64,000 nucleotides of DNA from Symbiodinium natans (taxonomy: Eukaryota > Sar > Dinophyceae > Suessiales > Symbiodiniaceae): contig CAJNDS010002350.1 of assembly GCA_905221605.1 (NCBI GenBank), positions 246,001 to 310,000 of the forward strand, in the 5' to 3' direction. The notes below the pieces were generated by a model. That model did not search any database, had not been told where the DNA came from, and saw nothing but the letters and a program-made list of their open reading frames with translations. Positions 1-11,900 of this stretch are shown one piece after another (the first letter of the stretch is position 1; each line of letters begins with the position of its first letter). Position numbers and translations under genes: made by a program.

Positions 1-86
1 CCTAAACCCCTAAACCCCTAAACCCCTAAACCCCTAAACCCCTAAACCCTAAACCCTAAACCCTAAACCCTAAACCCTAAACCCTG
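1..86. repeat. CCCCTAAA then CCCTAAA telomere-like tract
   Basis: Five octamers followed by heptamers on the C-rich strand. This is the orientation a true left telomere would have, but similar tracts occur throughout. Confidence 0.9.
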
Positions 87-123
87 GCCTTATAAGCCTT
101 ACGACCCCTCTGAGCCCTCTGCC

Positions 124-207
124 CTAGCCAGCACATCCCAGGGGCTGGATGAGGAACATCAGCGGTGTCGTGAGACCCAGGGCCGGATGGTACTTGAAGT
201 ACACCTC
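124..207 (-). CDS. Exon-like segment, ankyrin-like composition
   Basis: AG|GAGGTG acceptor. The frame reads EVYFKYHPALGLTTPLMFL then IQPLGCAG and a stop. TTPLMFLI resembles the TPLhxA core of ankyrin repeats; weak. It sits between telomeric tracts. Confidence 0.4.
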   Translation of the reverse strand, partial: EVYFKYHPALGLTTPLMFLIQPLGCAG

Positions 208-212
208 CTCTG

Positions 213-824
213 TAGGGTTTAGGGTTTAGGGTTTAGGGTTGAGGGTTGAGGGTTTAGGGTTTAGGGTTTCGGGTATAGGGCTTAGGGTTCACAGGCCTCC
301 CTTCTTGGGATGTAGCGGGGCCTCAGGAATTTTGGGGTCAGGGCTCTTGATGGTAATCTAGGGGTATTTAGAGCGTAAGTAGAGTAATATATCTACCCCC
401 CCCCAAAAAAAAAACAAAACACATAAACAAATTAACTATCGAAGGCAGGTGCGCCTCAAATCGTGTTTAGGGTTGAGGGTTTAGGGTGTTCTTTTTTGAG
501 ATACAAAGAGCAATAGGGTCCACAAGGGGCGGGTGATGACCTTATAACCCTTTGGTATACCCTCGGAATATCTGGCGAACGAAATTCCCGGATTCCCTAC
601 GACGAGCCCGTAAGTGCCGGACGTCAAGTGCAGTTTAATGGTTTACCTTTGAGTATGCATGCCTGCTTAGGGAGTATAGCGAATAGACCGGCTCCCATAG
701 TAGCTTTAGGCCCCTGTATATACTACATAGCACCCTGAAACCCTAAACCCTAAACCCTGAACCCTAAACCCTAAACCCTGAGCCCTAAACCCTACAGGCA
801 CATGGACTCTTGGGGCAAGGAAAT
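213..824. other. Non-coding, telomere-like tracts and unique DNA
   Basis: TTTAGGG at 214-275 and CCCTAAA at 738-795; the unique stretch 490-735 shows no coding frame. Confidence 0.6.
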
Positions 825-896
825 CTACGAAGGGAATAGGTACACGTCCAGTCGAGGTGCCTGCGAGTAGGCGGGGACGCTGCTCTCAACCACCTC
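825..896 (-). CDS. Exon-like segment, unknown
   Basis: AG|GAGGTG acceptor. Frame EVVESSVPAYSQAPRLDVYL followed by FPS and a stop, so it may be a terminal exon. The acceptor matches that of the segment at 124-207. Confidence 0.4.
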   Translation of the reverse strand, partial: EVVESSVPAYSQAPRLDVYLFPS

Positions 897-1116
897 CTGG
901 TGTGTATACTTCAGGTAGGGTTTAGGGTTTAGGGTTTAGGGTTTAGGGTTTAGGGTTCAGGGTTCAGGGTTTAGGGCTTTTGGGCGGTTTGGGACAGAGT
1001 TTAGGGTTTGGGGCTTTTGGGCGGTTTGGGGCAGGGGGGTTAGTCACCTCGCCAGCCCAGGAAGTACCGCGGCGATGAGGCCATAAGAAGCAAAGCTCTA
1101 CTTCAACCGAAGCCCT

Positions 1117-1249
1117 AAACCCTAAACCCTAAACCCCTAAACCCCTAAACCCCTAAACCCCTAAACCCCTAAACCCCTAAACCCCTAAGCCCCTAGACCC
1201 CTAAACCCCTAAACCCCTAAAGCCCTAAACCCCTAAACCCCTAAACCCC
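1117..1249. repeat. CCCCTAAA octamer tract
   Basis: Telomere-like octamer variant with few substitutions. Confidence 0.85.
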
Positions 1250-2233
1250 AAGATCGCAGATCAGATCGCAACACTCAATAACCACCAATCCTCACACTCC
1301 AAATCAACCCTAAAACCCTCCAGACCTTGGGCCCTCGACCTCCTCCCGGACGATACACACCCCAAACTTGAATGCCAAACTCTCAGCCCTAAACCCTAAA
1401 CCCTAAACCCTAAACCCTAAACCCTAAACCCTAAACCCTAAACCCTAAACCCCAAACCCCAAACCCTACGCCCTAGAACCCATCCTGCCCTCAGAGAACC
1501 CCCACCCGATCCCCTCCTATGAGTCTTGGGGGGTTGGGGTTTAGGGTTTAGGGTTGAGGGTTTCGGGTTCAAGGGTTTAGGGTTTAGGCTTTAGGGTTGA
1601 GGGTTTCGGGTTCAAGGGTTTAGGGTTTAGGCTTTAGGGTTGAGGGTTTAGCATTTAAGGTTCAGGGTTCAGGGCTTGTCGGCGTTGTGTTCTACTGAGG
1701 GCTGGATTAAAGAATGTGGCCATTCGCCCAAGCCCATGCAGCGTTTAGGGTCTAGGGTTTAGGGTTTACGGTATAGGGTATAGGGTTCAGGGTTTAGGGC
1801 TTAGGGTTTAGGGCCTAAAACCTAAACCCTAAACCCCGAAACAGCAAACGCTTTAAGGCTTCTGGTCTCCTAGAGCCCTGCAGTCTCAGACCCCTCCCAA
1901 AGACACCCGGGGGCTTCTGTAAAATATGGTCTCTGTTAGGGATCCCCTTACCTTTCTCTACATGTATACATATGTATATATATATATATGTGTATATATA
2001 TATATATATAGATATATGCATCCCCGCCGTCGGTTATCCACACTTTTTGGGTTGCGAGCCAATTTTAGCTCACTTGATGGGCCCCAGGCCTAATTGAATT
2101 AACATGGCGTCTGACTGGATTTTTTATCACACGACTAGAATACTCTGGATCATACCTTTACCTAGATGTCAGGCGCCCCCAAGTTCGAAATGTCCGCTGC
2201 GTCCAAAACAATTAGATAAACCATCAACCAACC

Positions 2234-2265
<32 letters not shown>

Positions 2266-2353
2266 ACCCTAAACCCTACGCCCTGAACCCGAAACCCTCA
2301 GCCTAAACCCTAGCCCTAAACCCTAAACCTAAACCCTGAACCCTAAACCTGCT

Positions 2354-2462
2354 GGCCTTGTACTCGGGCACCCCAGCCACGGCGGCCAGCTTTCCAGTCA
2401 TCGCGGGAGGCTTCTTGCTGGGGTCAGGCTTGGCAAGCTCCTCAACTGGATCATGGGTTCCC
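2354..2462 (-). CDS. Exon-like segment, unknown
   Basis: GTAG|GGGAACC acceptor. Encodes THDPVEELAKPDPSKKPPAM then TGKLAAVAGVPEYKA. Bordered on both sides by telomeric tracts. Confidence 0.45.
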
Positions 2463-2502
2463 CTACCACAGGGTTTAGGGTTTAGGGTTTAGGGTTTAGG
2501 GT

Positions 2503-2799
2503 TTAGGGTTTAGGGATTAGGGTCGTCCGCGTATCGTGAAAGTGGCACCTTCCAGCCAAACCAGCAAGTGTTTCCAGCCCAGGCCAAAGGCAGTCTTGAA
2601 ACTTGCATTTTTGTCCGGCAATCCCGTAAACGGGGTTCGCTTTTCCGACAGAGCGCGAGAAAAACACCACCGCCTCCCAAACGAATTCTTCGAGAGGCCC
2701 CAGTATAAATGACTTGCCAGCGTTGCGGGGACCGTAGTTGAAGATACTCGTGCATTTCGCCGCTCCAGTTTGAATGGCTCTTTGATGGGCACAGCGCAC
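2503..2799 (-). CDS. Open frame with a Walker-A-like motif
   Basis: This 98-codon minus-strand frame contains YGPRNAGKSFILGPL, which fits the GxxxxGKS/T phosphate-binding loop, and later GIAGQKC and QDCLWPG. The order (P-loop, then an aromatic/Gly stretch, then a D-containing element) recalls superfamily 3 helicases of small replicons, but the resemblance is motif-level only. The last residues run into a telomeric tract, so it is truncated or an exon. No neighbouring replicon gene is seen. Confidence 0.35.
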   Translation of the reverse strand: MRCAHQRAIQTGAAKCTSIFNYGPRNAGKSFILGPLEEFVWEAVVFFSRSVGKANPVYGIAGQKCKFQDCLWPGLETLAGLAGRCHFHDTRTTLIPKP

Positions 2800-3063
2800 T
2801 ACCCCCCTCCCAGAACCAAGGCTATTTAGGAATGATTAAGGGGGAGGGGGGGGGGAAGGTTTAGGGTTTTGGGATTTGAGGTCCAAGGGCCATGACAAGC
2901 GACAAAGAACAAGGAAGCGAGCCTGATATAACACAAGTGCTGAGAAACCCAGGGCTGTGAAGATTTATGGGGCTCTTGGGGCTTCTTGGGTCCTAAAGAG
3001 CTGCTTCGTTCTGAACCCTAAACCCTAAACCCTAAACCTCTCTTTCATATGTTAATTTAAACT

Positions 3064-3760
3064 TTAATGACTTCGTGCTTCAAGGCCAAACATTCGTGGT
3101 TCAAGGCCAAACATTCGTGGTTCAAGGCCACAAATTCGTGTTAAAATGGTTAAACCTAGCCTGGGCCGGTGGCTCGGCCAGTTTCCAAGCCAATTAAAAT
3201 CGTGAAAAAAAATGAAACCGTTAAAATCGTGAAAATTTAGCGCTTTTGACGATTTCAAAACCGCAAAAAACGTTAAAAGGATTAAAATCGTCAACCTTTC
3301 ACGATGTTGACGATTTTAATTGGTTTGGAACCCCTCGCCCAGGGCGGGCTTAACGAGTTTAACGATTTCAAAAATAGTACAACATCGTTAAAATCGTTAA
3401 ATTTTAACGACTTTAACGATTCCAACAACCGCAAAATCGTTAAAATCGTTAAACCTAGCCTAGGCCGGTGGCTCGGCCAGTTTCCAAACCAAGTAGACTC
3501 GTTAACATCGTTAAACGTTAACGGTTTTAACGATTTCCCAACCGTTAAAGTCGCTAAAATCGTTAGAAGATAAAAAGGATTTTGACTATCTTGATCGGTT
3601 TGGAAACTGGACGAGCCACCGGCCCAGGCCAGGCTTAACGATCTTAACAGTTTTTAACGATTTGAACGGTTTTGCCGAACTTTAACGATGTTCACGATTT
3701 GCGGCCGTTGAAAACGTAAAATTCTTTAACGTGTCACAGTTTTCACGATTTCAACGGCTT
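3064..3760. repeat. TTAACGATTTT palindromic satellite-like region
   Basis: Dense copies of GTTAAAATCGTTAAA-type motifs on both strands. A module GGCCGGTGGCTCGGCCAGTT occurs at about 3168 and 3465, with inverted relatives near 3325 and 3595. The open frames here are artefacts of the repeat. Confidence 0.8.
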
Positions 3761-3769
3761 TGTACTAGT

Positions 3770-5760
3770 ACTAGGCCTAGTACTAATACCACCCCCCAGA
3801 GGATACTCACATAGACCCTAAAGGTCCTATGTACAGAATCCTTCTATAATACAATCTATATGCCCCCTCGAATCCCCTAGACTACCCCTCTTTGAGAAAC
3901 CCCCAGCATCAAGAATTACGACCCCTAGAGCGGGCATGAGGATGCATGAGGAGTCATGACAAAAGGATTAGGATTGTCATGACAATTTTGCAGGCAGGCC
4001 AACCTTGAGTTGAACTGAGGAAACTAACAAGTTTGCACACCAATCCTACTAATAGTAAGAGACAGCAAACAACAAGGGTCGGTAGTGGGTGGATAATAGC
4101 GAACAGCGGCGCGTTTGAGCGATCGTACACGGCGGACGACTCTCAGTTTGTCCCGGCACCAAGTCATACAGGCCAATCAGGCGACAGTCAGGTTCAACGT
4201 AAAGTGGAATCAGGATCTGCTCCTAGCTGACTCCGCGGGCAAGTCCCAGGCATCCAGCCGGCGTGCGACCGGCGGGGCAGATGTTCGGCATCAAGATGGT
4301 CGGTTTTGTCTTGATGCACTTGCAGTTGCCTGGGCATGGCAGTCTGTGCAAAGTGCTGAGGACAAAAGCATCTGCGCCGCAGGGTTTTGATGAACAGCTT
4401 GGTGCATATGTGTCAGCCTTGCAGGGGCGATGGCTTCGTAAGAGTCCGCCTCAAAAATCAAACTACTACAACTAACCCTCGCGCGGGCCTTTTGTGGTGC
4501 TTTCTAATCATGCCATGTTGCTTGTGTACTGCTAGTGCAGCCGTAGGTCCGTCGTAGCTGCAGTTGTAAACGTGCTTTGGCCCCTGCACCGGCCTCTTCG
4601 TAGCAACACCTGTCAGGAAGAATGTCAAAGGTGTCAAAGGGTCCGGAACCGGGCTCCAAAGCCACATGAAGCTCCAGCAGATTGCCTTTCAGTGCCCAGC
4701 TCAGTAACCTTGGGCTCAGTCTCAGGTCTGCGGCGCCGTGGAGTCGAGAGTCGACTCTACGCTTCAGCCCCGGTCATTTGATTGGTACGCGGATGCATCC
4801 GGTAGGCCCTGCGAACCATGCAAGTACCTGGTACTGTATGGGCTGTCAATCAGATGTAGAGCAAAGAGAGTATAATACTTGGAGGCAACTCTGTCAGTCG
4901 CCGTCCACGGCTCGCCCCCGCAACTCCGCGACTTCGATGGCTCCACAGAGGCAGGAGTCATCTGCTTGTCGCGGCGCCGTCGCGCTCCACCAATGCAATC
5001 GCCTCACGAGGGCGTGGACGTCCACGGCCAAAAAAAGTGACAACTCACGCATTCAACGCGTCGGACTAAATTTTCACAGCCAAACTGAGGCCCAGGCGTG
5101 TTGACCTCATACAGAAAGTCTTTGCCATGGAGTTTATCCAAGTGCGGCTGTGGCTGTGGAACGAGTCAGAGTAACATGGCAGGTCGTGTTATCTTCCTGC
5201 GGCTGCCTGCCGTTTAATCACCTTGAGTCCTTGCTTTGCACTGCGTTCACAGCAACTCTTCCCTGAGCCGGCAAAACATGCGCAGCATTGCTACGACCAT
5301 CTTCTTTTTATTGGGCAAGCTTTGCATACCATTCTCGGCAGCTACCCGCAGGGGAAAAACTCAATTCTCGATGCTCTATACAGTGATTGGGATCTTGGGA
5401 GCATGGCTGACGCCAAGAAGCCCTCCCAACCGAAAGCAGCAGCCTGATGGGCCACTATGACGTGCTGCTGAGGGTATGACCTCTCGAGCGTGCCAATGCA
5501 ACATCTGCAGAGTGCCGAACACGGCTGTCCCAAGAATTTAGCAGGAGGAGAAGAAAAGGACCCTGGTAGGCATCATCTCTGTGATTTTTGCCACTCTACT
5601 CTTTGGGGCTCCCTGTTTGGGGTTCCCATTAAAGCCCTGGGTTTGGGTTGGTCCAGGGAAAAGATCTTGGTGGCCGGTTGGGTTGATCCCTATCCCCCTT
5701 TCGGTTGCCCCCGTGCCCTAAACCCTTTTTTAACCCAGGACTGCTCCCTAAACCCTACTT
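3770..5760. other. Unique island with weak open frames
   Basis: Both strands carry 60-140-codon frames (for example minus 4458-4667 and plus 4682-5104) but none shows a domain, convincing splice sites or repeat support, apart from the Cys-rich candidate listed separately. Confidence 0.4.
4223..4453 (-). CDS. Possible Cys-rich open frame
   Basis: Minus-strand frame of about 75 codons with eight cysteines (HRPC, PSC, KPCG, RLPCPGNCKC, NICPAG, GC). A plus-strand frame over 4115-4390 is also open, so the strand is undecided. It lies in a telomere-repeat-poor island. Confidence 0.25.
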
Positions 5761-6580
5761 AATTTAAGCCTGAGGGCTCTGGAAGACGACGCGCGGCGGC
5801 GCGGTGAAGACGACGCGCGGCGGCGCGGTGCGGTCACCTTGCGCCTGCGCTTGTTCTCGGAGAGCTTGGGCTCTGGCGAGGGTTTGGGGGGGAAGGCTTG
5901 CGCAGCTGGGACATTTCAGGGTTGAGGCTTTACGTAGGGTTTGCAGGGCGTATGTAGGGCTTAAAGGGCTTATAGGTTTTTTCGGGGGCGAGGGTTGAGT
6001 ACCCCACACCCTAAACCCTAAGTCCTAAACCCGAAATCCTCAACCCTAAGCCCTAAGCCCTAAACCCTAAAACACTAAACCCTGTACCCTCTACCCAATG
6101 CCCTTAATATTCCCCCTCGGGCTTGCCTGCGGTTTCGCAGCTTTGGGGTTTAGGGTTTAGGGCTGTGGGGCTTAAATCCGGGTTTCGAGTTTAGGTCTCA
6201 ACCCTATTTCGGGTCTCCCGGCCGGCGTCAAGAAGTCAGGGTGCATGAACGCCTTGAGCAGCATCTTCCTCAGGCGTGGCGCGAGCTTGGTTATAGAGAG
6301 CATGAGCCTCAGAGTTCGCGGCGTTCGGGCTTCGGTTTTGAGGTTTGCGGGTTTAGGCTTCATTGAGGGTTTAGGGTACAAAGCTTGCTGTGCGTTTTTG
6401 CGCTTAGGGGGTCTAGGTTCTCAAGCATATGAGTGGAGACGCAAGGACAGGACTGTAAACTCTACTATACAACTCGCGGATTAACGGGCTTCGTAGGATT
6501 AAGGGGCCCTCCCCAAACAAGCCTTCATAAGCTCTATTCAGCCCTACACCCCTTAAGCCCGGAACCCTAAACATTACGTG

Positions 6581-6949
6581 TCAAGCTCTCCAAGCCCCTG
6601 AATCAACTGCAGGTTGCACAGGCCCCACTGACTTAAAATGTTTAGAGTGCTTAAAAAATGCAAGTAGCGGTAGAACGAGGATATCGTTCAGGAGAAGTTT
6701 GCCCGCAAACAGGTTGATGCTCAGGGCGTAGTAGGAAAATCTTGGTGCTATAGACAAGTGTAAAGGTGTAGATGTTGTAGATGTGCAGCAGGTCGATACC
6801 CAACGGGTTCCCCTTGAGTGGTAGTATCTCTGTAACTCACACCGCTTCACCAGGATATTGTCCCCCGCCCAACGGGCGGGCCCTTGAGTGGTAACAGGTG
6901 ACAGATAACCCAGTGCGAAAGTTCGGGGCCTATGCAGAACTCGGGGCAA
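6581..6949 (-). CDS. Hydrophobic open frame, unclear
   Basis: A 122-codon minus-strand frame with FSYYALSINLFAGKLLLND followed by ILVLPLLAFF. An overlapping frame (GNPLGIDLLHIYNIYTFTLV) is also open. CCTTGAGTGGTA occurs twice (near 6812 and 6890), so the region contains a duplication. It could be a membrane-protein exon or remnant. Confidence 0.3.
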   Translation of the reverse strand: MPRVLHRPRTFALGYLSPVTTQGPARWAGDNILVKRCELQRYYHSRGTRWVSTCCTSTTSTPLHLSIAPRFSYYALSINLFAGKLLLNDILVLPLLAFFKHSKHFKSVGPVQPAVDSGAWRA

Positions 6950-7141
6950 AAGAGGCTCTTAAGATGATGCCGATGATGTCCTGAAGCGAGTTAATGCAGA
7001 GGTTATGTCATGGACTTCAAGGATCGGCATATATGTGGTGGAACGATGTCCGACCTGCCGAAAATTTCATGTTTATTTGGTTGGCAAGACCAGGGATGGC
7101 ATGGCATGCGTGTACAGTCGCTTGTTGTGCACGGTCATTTC

Positions 7142-7233
7142 CTGACGAGCACGCCGCCGCAGCCGGCTTTTGCTCGAGAGAGCTCTCGAGCGTGGTTGTA
7201 GTATTCCAATGTCTCGGCCAGGGAGAAGTCGAT
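7142..7233 (-). CDS. Exon-like segment, possibly frame-disrupted
   Basis: Encodes IDFSLAETLEYYNHARELSR then AKAGCGGVLVR and ends at a GA donor (GTCAG|GAAATG). Immediately upstream DVDWRID is open in another frame, so either a small duplication (ATTGATGAATCGAC) breaks the gene or an intron lies there. No family is recognised. Confidence 0.4.
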
Positions 7234-8351
7234 TCATCAATACGCCAGTCAACATCATCATCATCATCACATCAAAACACACATCTCCCCTGGCAAAACC
7301 CGAAACTCGCGTTGTGGCATACAGGCATGTCGTTCCCTGCTACCTATACATGATGCGCCAAACATAAAAAGGGACAGGGATATACGAACCCCAAAAGAGG
7401 TTGCATCCACATAGAATACACGATATTCGCCCGCGTATTTGCCCCTCTGCTTCTGCTCTAGTTATCGGGAGAGGAGGTGGCAGTGGTGTCCCTTTGACAA
7501 CCAGAACTCCGTCGCCCCTAGACGGTAGACCCTAAATCCCTGTGCGGAGCTGCAGGTTGTATTTCAGGCACTGTGCTGTAGGTAGGTAACAAAGGGTCAA
7601 TGAACCCGTAAATTTTGGCTCAAGGATGGCCATGCGCCTAGTAAGGACAAGGTGCTTGGTGTTTTGTTTTTTTTTGGTGTTGGTTGGTCCAGGGTGAAAT
7701 TTCGGGCTTCTGTGGGGTTGACTGTTTGGTTCCTCGTCCCCCTTCGGTTGCCCCCCCTACCCTGAATCCCAAAAAACCCCTAAACCTTGTATTCCTGCTG
7801 CGTCAACCTAGATGGTTGTAGGTAGAAGCTGTGAAGCCTGAAGCCTCATACATCCAAAAGAGGTTTCGGATTTGGGGGCTCAGGGTTTAGGATTCAGGGT
7901 TCAGGATATAGGGCGCGCATCCCAGCTCAGGCAGGCCCGAAGATCACAGCCTGAACACGGAGCCTGAAACCTACAACCCCCGGACACAAAAGACTAGACT
8001 GCTCAACCCTCCCTGCACCACCCCAAGCCCTACGCCCTAAGCCCTAAGCCCTAAGCCCTTTAAACCCTTTAAACCCTAAACCCTAAAAGCGATACCCTAA
8101 ACCCTAAACCCTAAACGAACTTCCACATGGACCGGGGCTCTTTTGAGGCGAAGGGGAAGCCGGCACCTCGAGTGAGTCGGGTCTTCTAGTGCTTTTGGGG
8201 TTTAGGGTTTAGGGTTAATGTGATTATAGTGGATGCTCTGTAGGTTTCACAGTGGATGCTTAGTCAGGCTTATAGGGTTTGGAGGTTTACAGTGTAAGCT
8301 TAGTACGGTTCATAAGATTTAGGCTTTAGGGTTCACACTTTAAACTGCGGA

Positions 8352-8382
8352 GGGGAGAGAGTGAGTGAGTGAGTGAGTGAGT

Positions 8383-8436
<54 letters not shown>
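8352..8436. repeat. (GAGT)n/(GA)n microsatellite
   Basis: Simple repeat giving an artefactual RERERE frame. Confidence 0.9.
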
Positions 8437-8437
<1 letters not shown>

Positions 8438-8985
8438 AGAAACCAAGAAAACAGACAAGCCACCGACTCACTGTCTAACAGCCAGCAAGTTTCCCTCCCA
8501 CCCCAACCCCCCCCCCCCCCACTTCGCCCCCAACCCCGTCATAAATTAAGCAATTTGATGCGGTTGAATTTGGGGCCCCCTTTCCTCCCCCAAATCCCTC
8601 TTTTCCCTCTCCTCCCCCCCCCCCCCAACCCCCACTCCGCGCCTGGGCTGGGCTTAATGTTCGCATGCTCAGGATCGTCGCCACGGACCTTACGCAGTTC
8701 AAGGGTGAGTCTCCATGTTTGCTCCTCCCCCGCTGCCCGATGTTAAGCCTGAACACGAAGCCTGAACCCTGCAACCCTAGACACAAACTAACACTGCAAC
8801 CCTGAACCCTAAACGCCCTACCCCCTCTCCCCAAAACGAGCTGAGGCTCTTTGGTGTTTCCACACCAACTGCGTCTTCCACCTGTTCAATTTTGAAGGAT
8901 CGGGGATCTTCAACCCTAAACCCTGAACCCTACAAGGTTTAAGGGTCCACATTAACCATCGGCCACTCCCGAATATGTCTGATTC

Positions 8986-11900
8986 CTATGTCGGGCCTGG
9001 GGTCTGTGCGGTGGAGGGTTTTTTTAATCTCGGCAACGATGCCTTGCCTCGAAAACGCCCACGGTAGCAATGAGTAAGCGTGAAACTCAGCAGCCCCTGC
9101 GCATCAGCCCAAATTTCCCCCGACAGATTTTCCACGACATCGCGGGCGCGTCGGCGCCCTGTAAATAAAACGGCAAAAGTATGGGCGTTGACAAGCATGC
9201 TTCCAGGGTTTCAAGTATACGGTTCCGTACACTCGACCCACCGCTTGGCGGTACAATCAGACGACCTGCCTCAGCCGATGCCTCTCTATCCTTCTCAAAC
9301 TTCACAGGCCAAAATGATTTTCACACGAACCGAGGACCTGAATCCGGACCCTACCCAGGACTTTCTTGGAGCTGGAATGCCCTCAGACAGCGCCTGACCA
9401 TTGATCCATCTCGGTCTGGAAACTGACTCCTCCGAACTTTGGAGCGTTAAGGGCAACATAGGGGCCTCAGGATTACAGAGGTTTGGGGGTCTAGTGAGGT
9501 CTAGTATAGTGTAGGAAAACAGGGACTATACAGAAAATGCTTGAGCTAGAAGCAAACGTCGAGCAGCATCAGTACAACCCTTTCGGACTATGATGACACC
9601 ATGACAAGAGAGCTGAACATTAAAGCCATCGCTACTCGAGAATCAGTGAAGCTTCAGGTCAGAGCCCAAACACGTCTGACCTACACGTTTAACCTGTTCG
9701 AACATCTCCGAAAAAATCGCAGATCTCCATCATCCATGAGGTGCCGACGCGAACCCACGTGTAGAGCCCTGGCCGCATAGCTCCCGCGCCTGCTCAGAAG
9801 GGTTCAGAACATCGGGCTTGACGCTCCAAGGCTTGGACTTTCGGATGCATTTTTCTAGGGCAAACGGTTGAACAGTTTCTCTTCCCTAAACCCATAAAGT
9901 TGTCGTTCATTCGCGGGTTCTGAGCTTTTGCACTCCGCAACCGAAGGATTTGGCCAATTAAGGGCCATCTCTGATTCTGGGCAGCCTCCGTTCCTGCAGA
10001 TGCTACGCTGATCTAGGAGGGACGATGGCTCCCGGACGAAAACACCCAGAAGCTGTCACTCCTACATTAAAGCTGATCCGACTTGTTCGCCTCACGTCCG
10101 CGAAATGTACGAAATGTCATGGGAGCAAGCCACCTCAGCCAGCTCAGTTGTAGGCACATGACTTTGGTTCCTCCACAACAGTGGGCTTGGGAGGGCCGTT
10201 TCACAGTCTAGCGCTTGAGCGTGCTGTGTCTCGATGACATGGGGTTCATCCCGGGTGAGATGAGGCTTCTTGCGATGTACATCAAGAACCAGAGGTCTGC
10301 TCAAAATTACCGCTAATTACCGCCACAGAACTTGCGAGACCACGAAACAGAGCCCAGTCGAGCATGTGCACATGCCGTGTAAGAAATGGCGAGGGGGATC
10401 CAGCTTCATGGCTCCATCCTGATGGCGGCACTGAGTCTGAAATTACTTTGGTGGAACCGAAACCCTAACTCCTGAACCCAAAGGTCCCCGGCACCGTGAC
10501 GACAACGACTCCGCTTGTCGCTACAGACAAGAGCCGGGCCGCATATTCGTCGGCCTTCACGAAGCCATAGCCTTTCCCTCGCATGGTCCAAGACGCAAAC
10601 CGATGCGCCATGATCACAGGGCTGCGTGGTTCAGGGTTTCGGGCTTAGGGGTACAAGCCGGGGCAGCAGTAGCAACAAAGTACTGCTCACAACGTTCAAC
10701 ACGATGGTATTACGGACTATTGATGCTACGCTTGTCTTGCAACTGCTGCTGTTGTTAAGGACCGAGATTGCTGTTCCCCTGGTCATGTTTGCCCTGCGCT
10801 AAGAACCATTAGCATACGATTGGTGATAGCCGCTATCGTAGCAAGGCTTGCGTGCTCATGCTCACTGTTCATAAATCATCAAGCTTCACCCACGGCCTCA
10901 ACCTTACACTTCGACCCCTCAAGCCAGCAAGTTCTGTACCCTGGGCCTCACACGTCCCAGCTTCAACCCTGCAAGCAGACCACACCCAACGGGACAATTC
11001 CCAATCCCAAGCACCGCGCTTCACTGGAATCGGGCTGCGGCTTTTGGGAACCAAAACTCAGAAACCCAAGGCGCAGCACACCGAGACCCGAAACCCGCGA
11101 ATCCTGAACACTTAAAACCTCTAACTCCGGCCTTCCACCAGCTTCTTCACAACACCGGTCTGCCGAAGCCTTGTAGCATCAGACCCTGCAGCTGCCGGCT
11201 CCGGCCCACGAAAGCCCTGTACACGGTGACAGCTCGCGCTTCAGACCTACTGCGCGCACATTTTGGCACGGACTCAACTCACGCCCCCTTACAGGCCCGT
11301 CGGGCAAACAGCCCCTCCTCCTTTCGATTTCGAGGAGGAAGCCGCCACATCAACCGCACACTTCCATGAGCCCTGGTTCATTTTACCCGTGGCCGTTGCC
11401 ACCTGGATGTTGCGAGTTTCACGAAAACAGCACAACGGCACTGTCTTCGTGCTCCGACGGAGCATGTACGCTTTCAAATTTCACATCTGGGCACCGTACG
11501 GGCAAGCCGAGAAGCCCCCGCCTGCGTCTCGGAGCTTCCGGTCGCCGGAGCTCGGGGTTCTCAATGTCCGGATGTTTGAGGCAATTATGTTGAGGGTCCA
11601 TGAGGTAGCCTTCACACATCTTGCAACTGCTTTCTTTGTGACACAGCTCGAGGCCGAAAGTTGCACCGCTTTGCCACAGCTGAATTGTCGAAAAGGAACA
11701 TCTTTTACAGCGTCTTTGTGCTGTGTTGCAAGGAATATCCCCGTCACTGAACGCCTCCCAAGCATCAAGCCGTTCCTTTAGAACGACTTGAATGTCTGGC
11801 CAGGCATTGCAACGTTACAAGTCATGACATCCGATCGTGGTGAGAGGGGCAGCAACACAAGTACAGTGAAATGCTGACTGCTTGAAGGGGTTCGATGATG

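Noticed and set aside
9080-9397. 105-codon plus frame and overlapping minus frames
   Set aside because: Three frames are open at once with no domain or splice support; coding status cannot be decided.
11263-11781. 172-codon plus-strand frame
   Set aside because: It lies opposite the Cys-rich minus frame, lacks domain features and has lower protein-like regularity.
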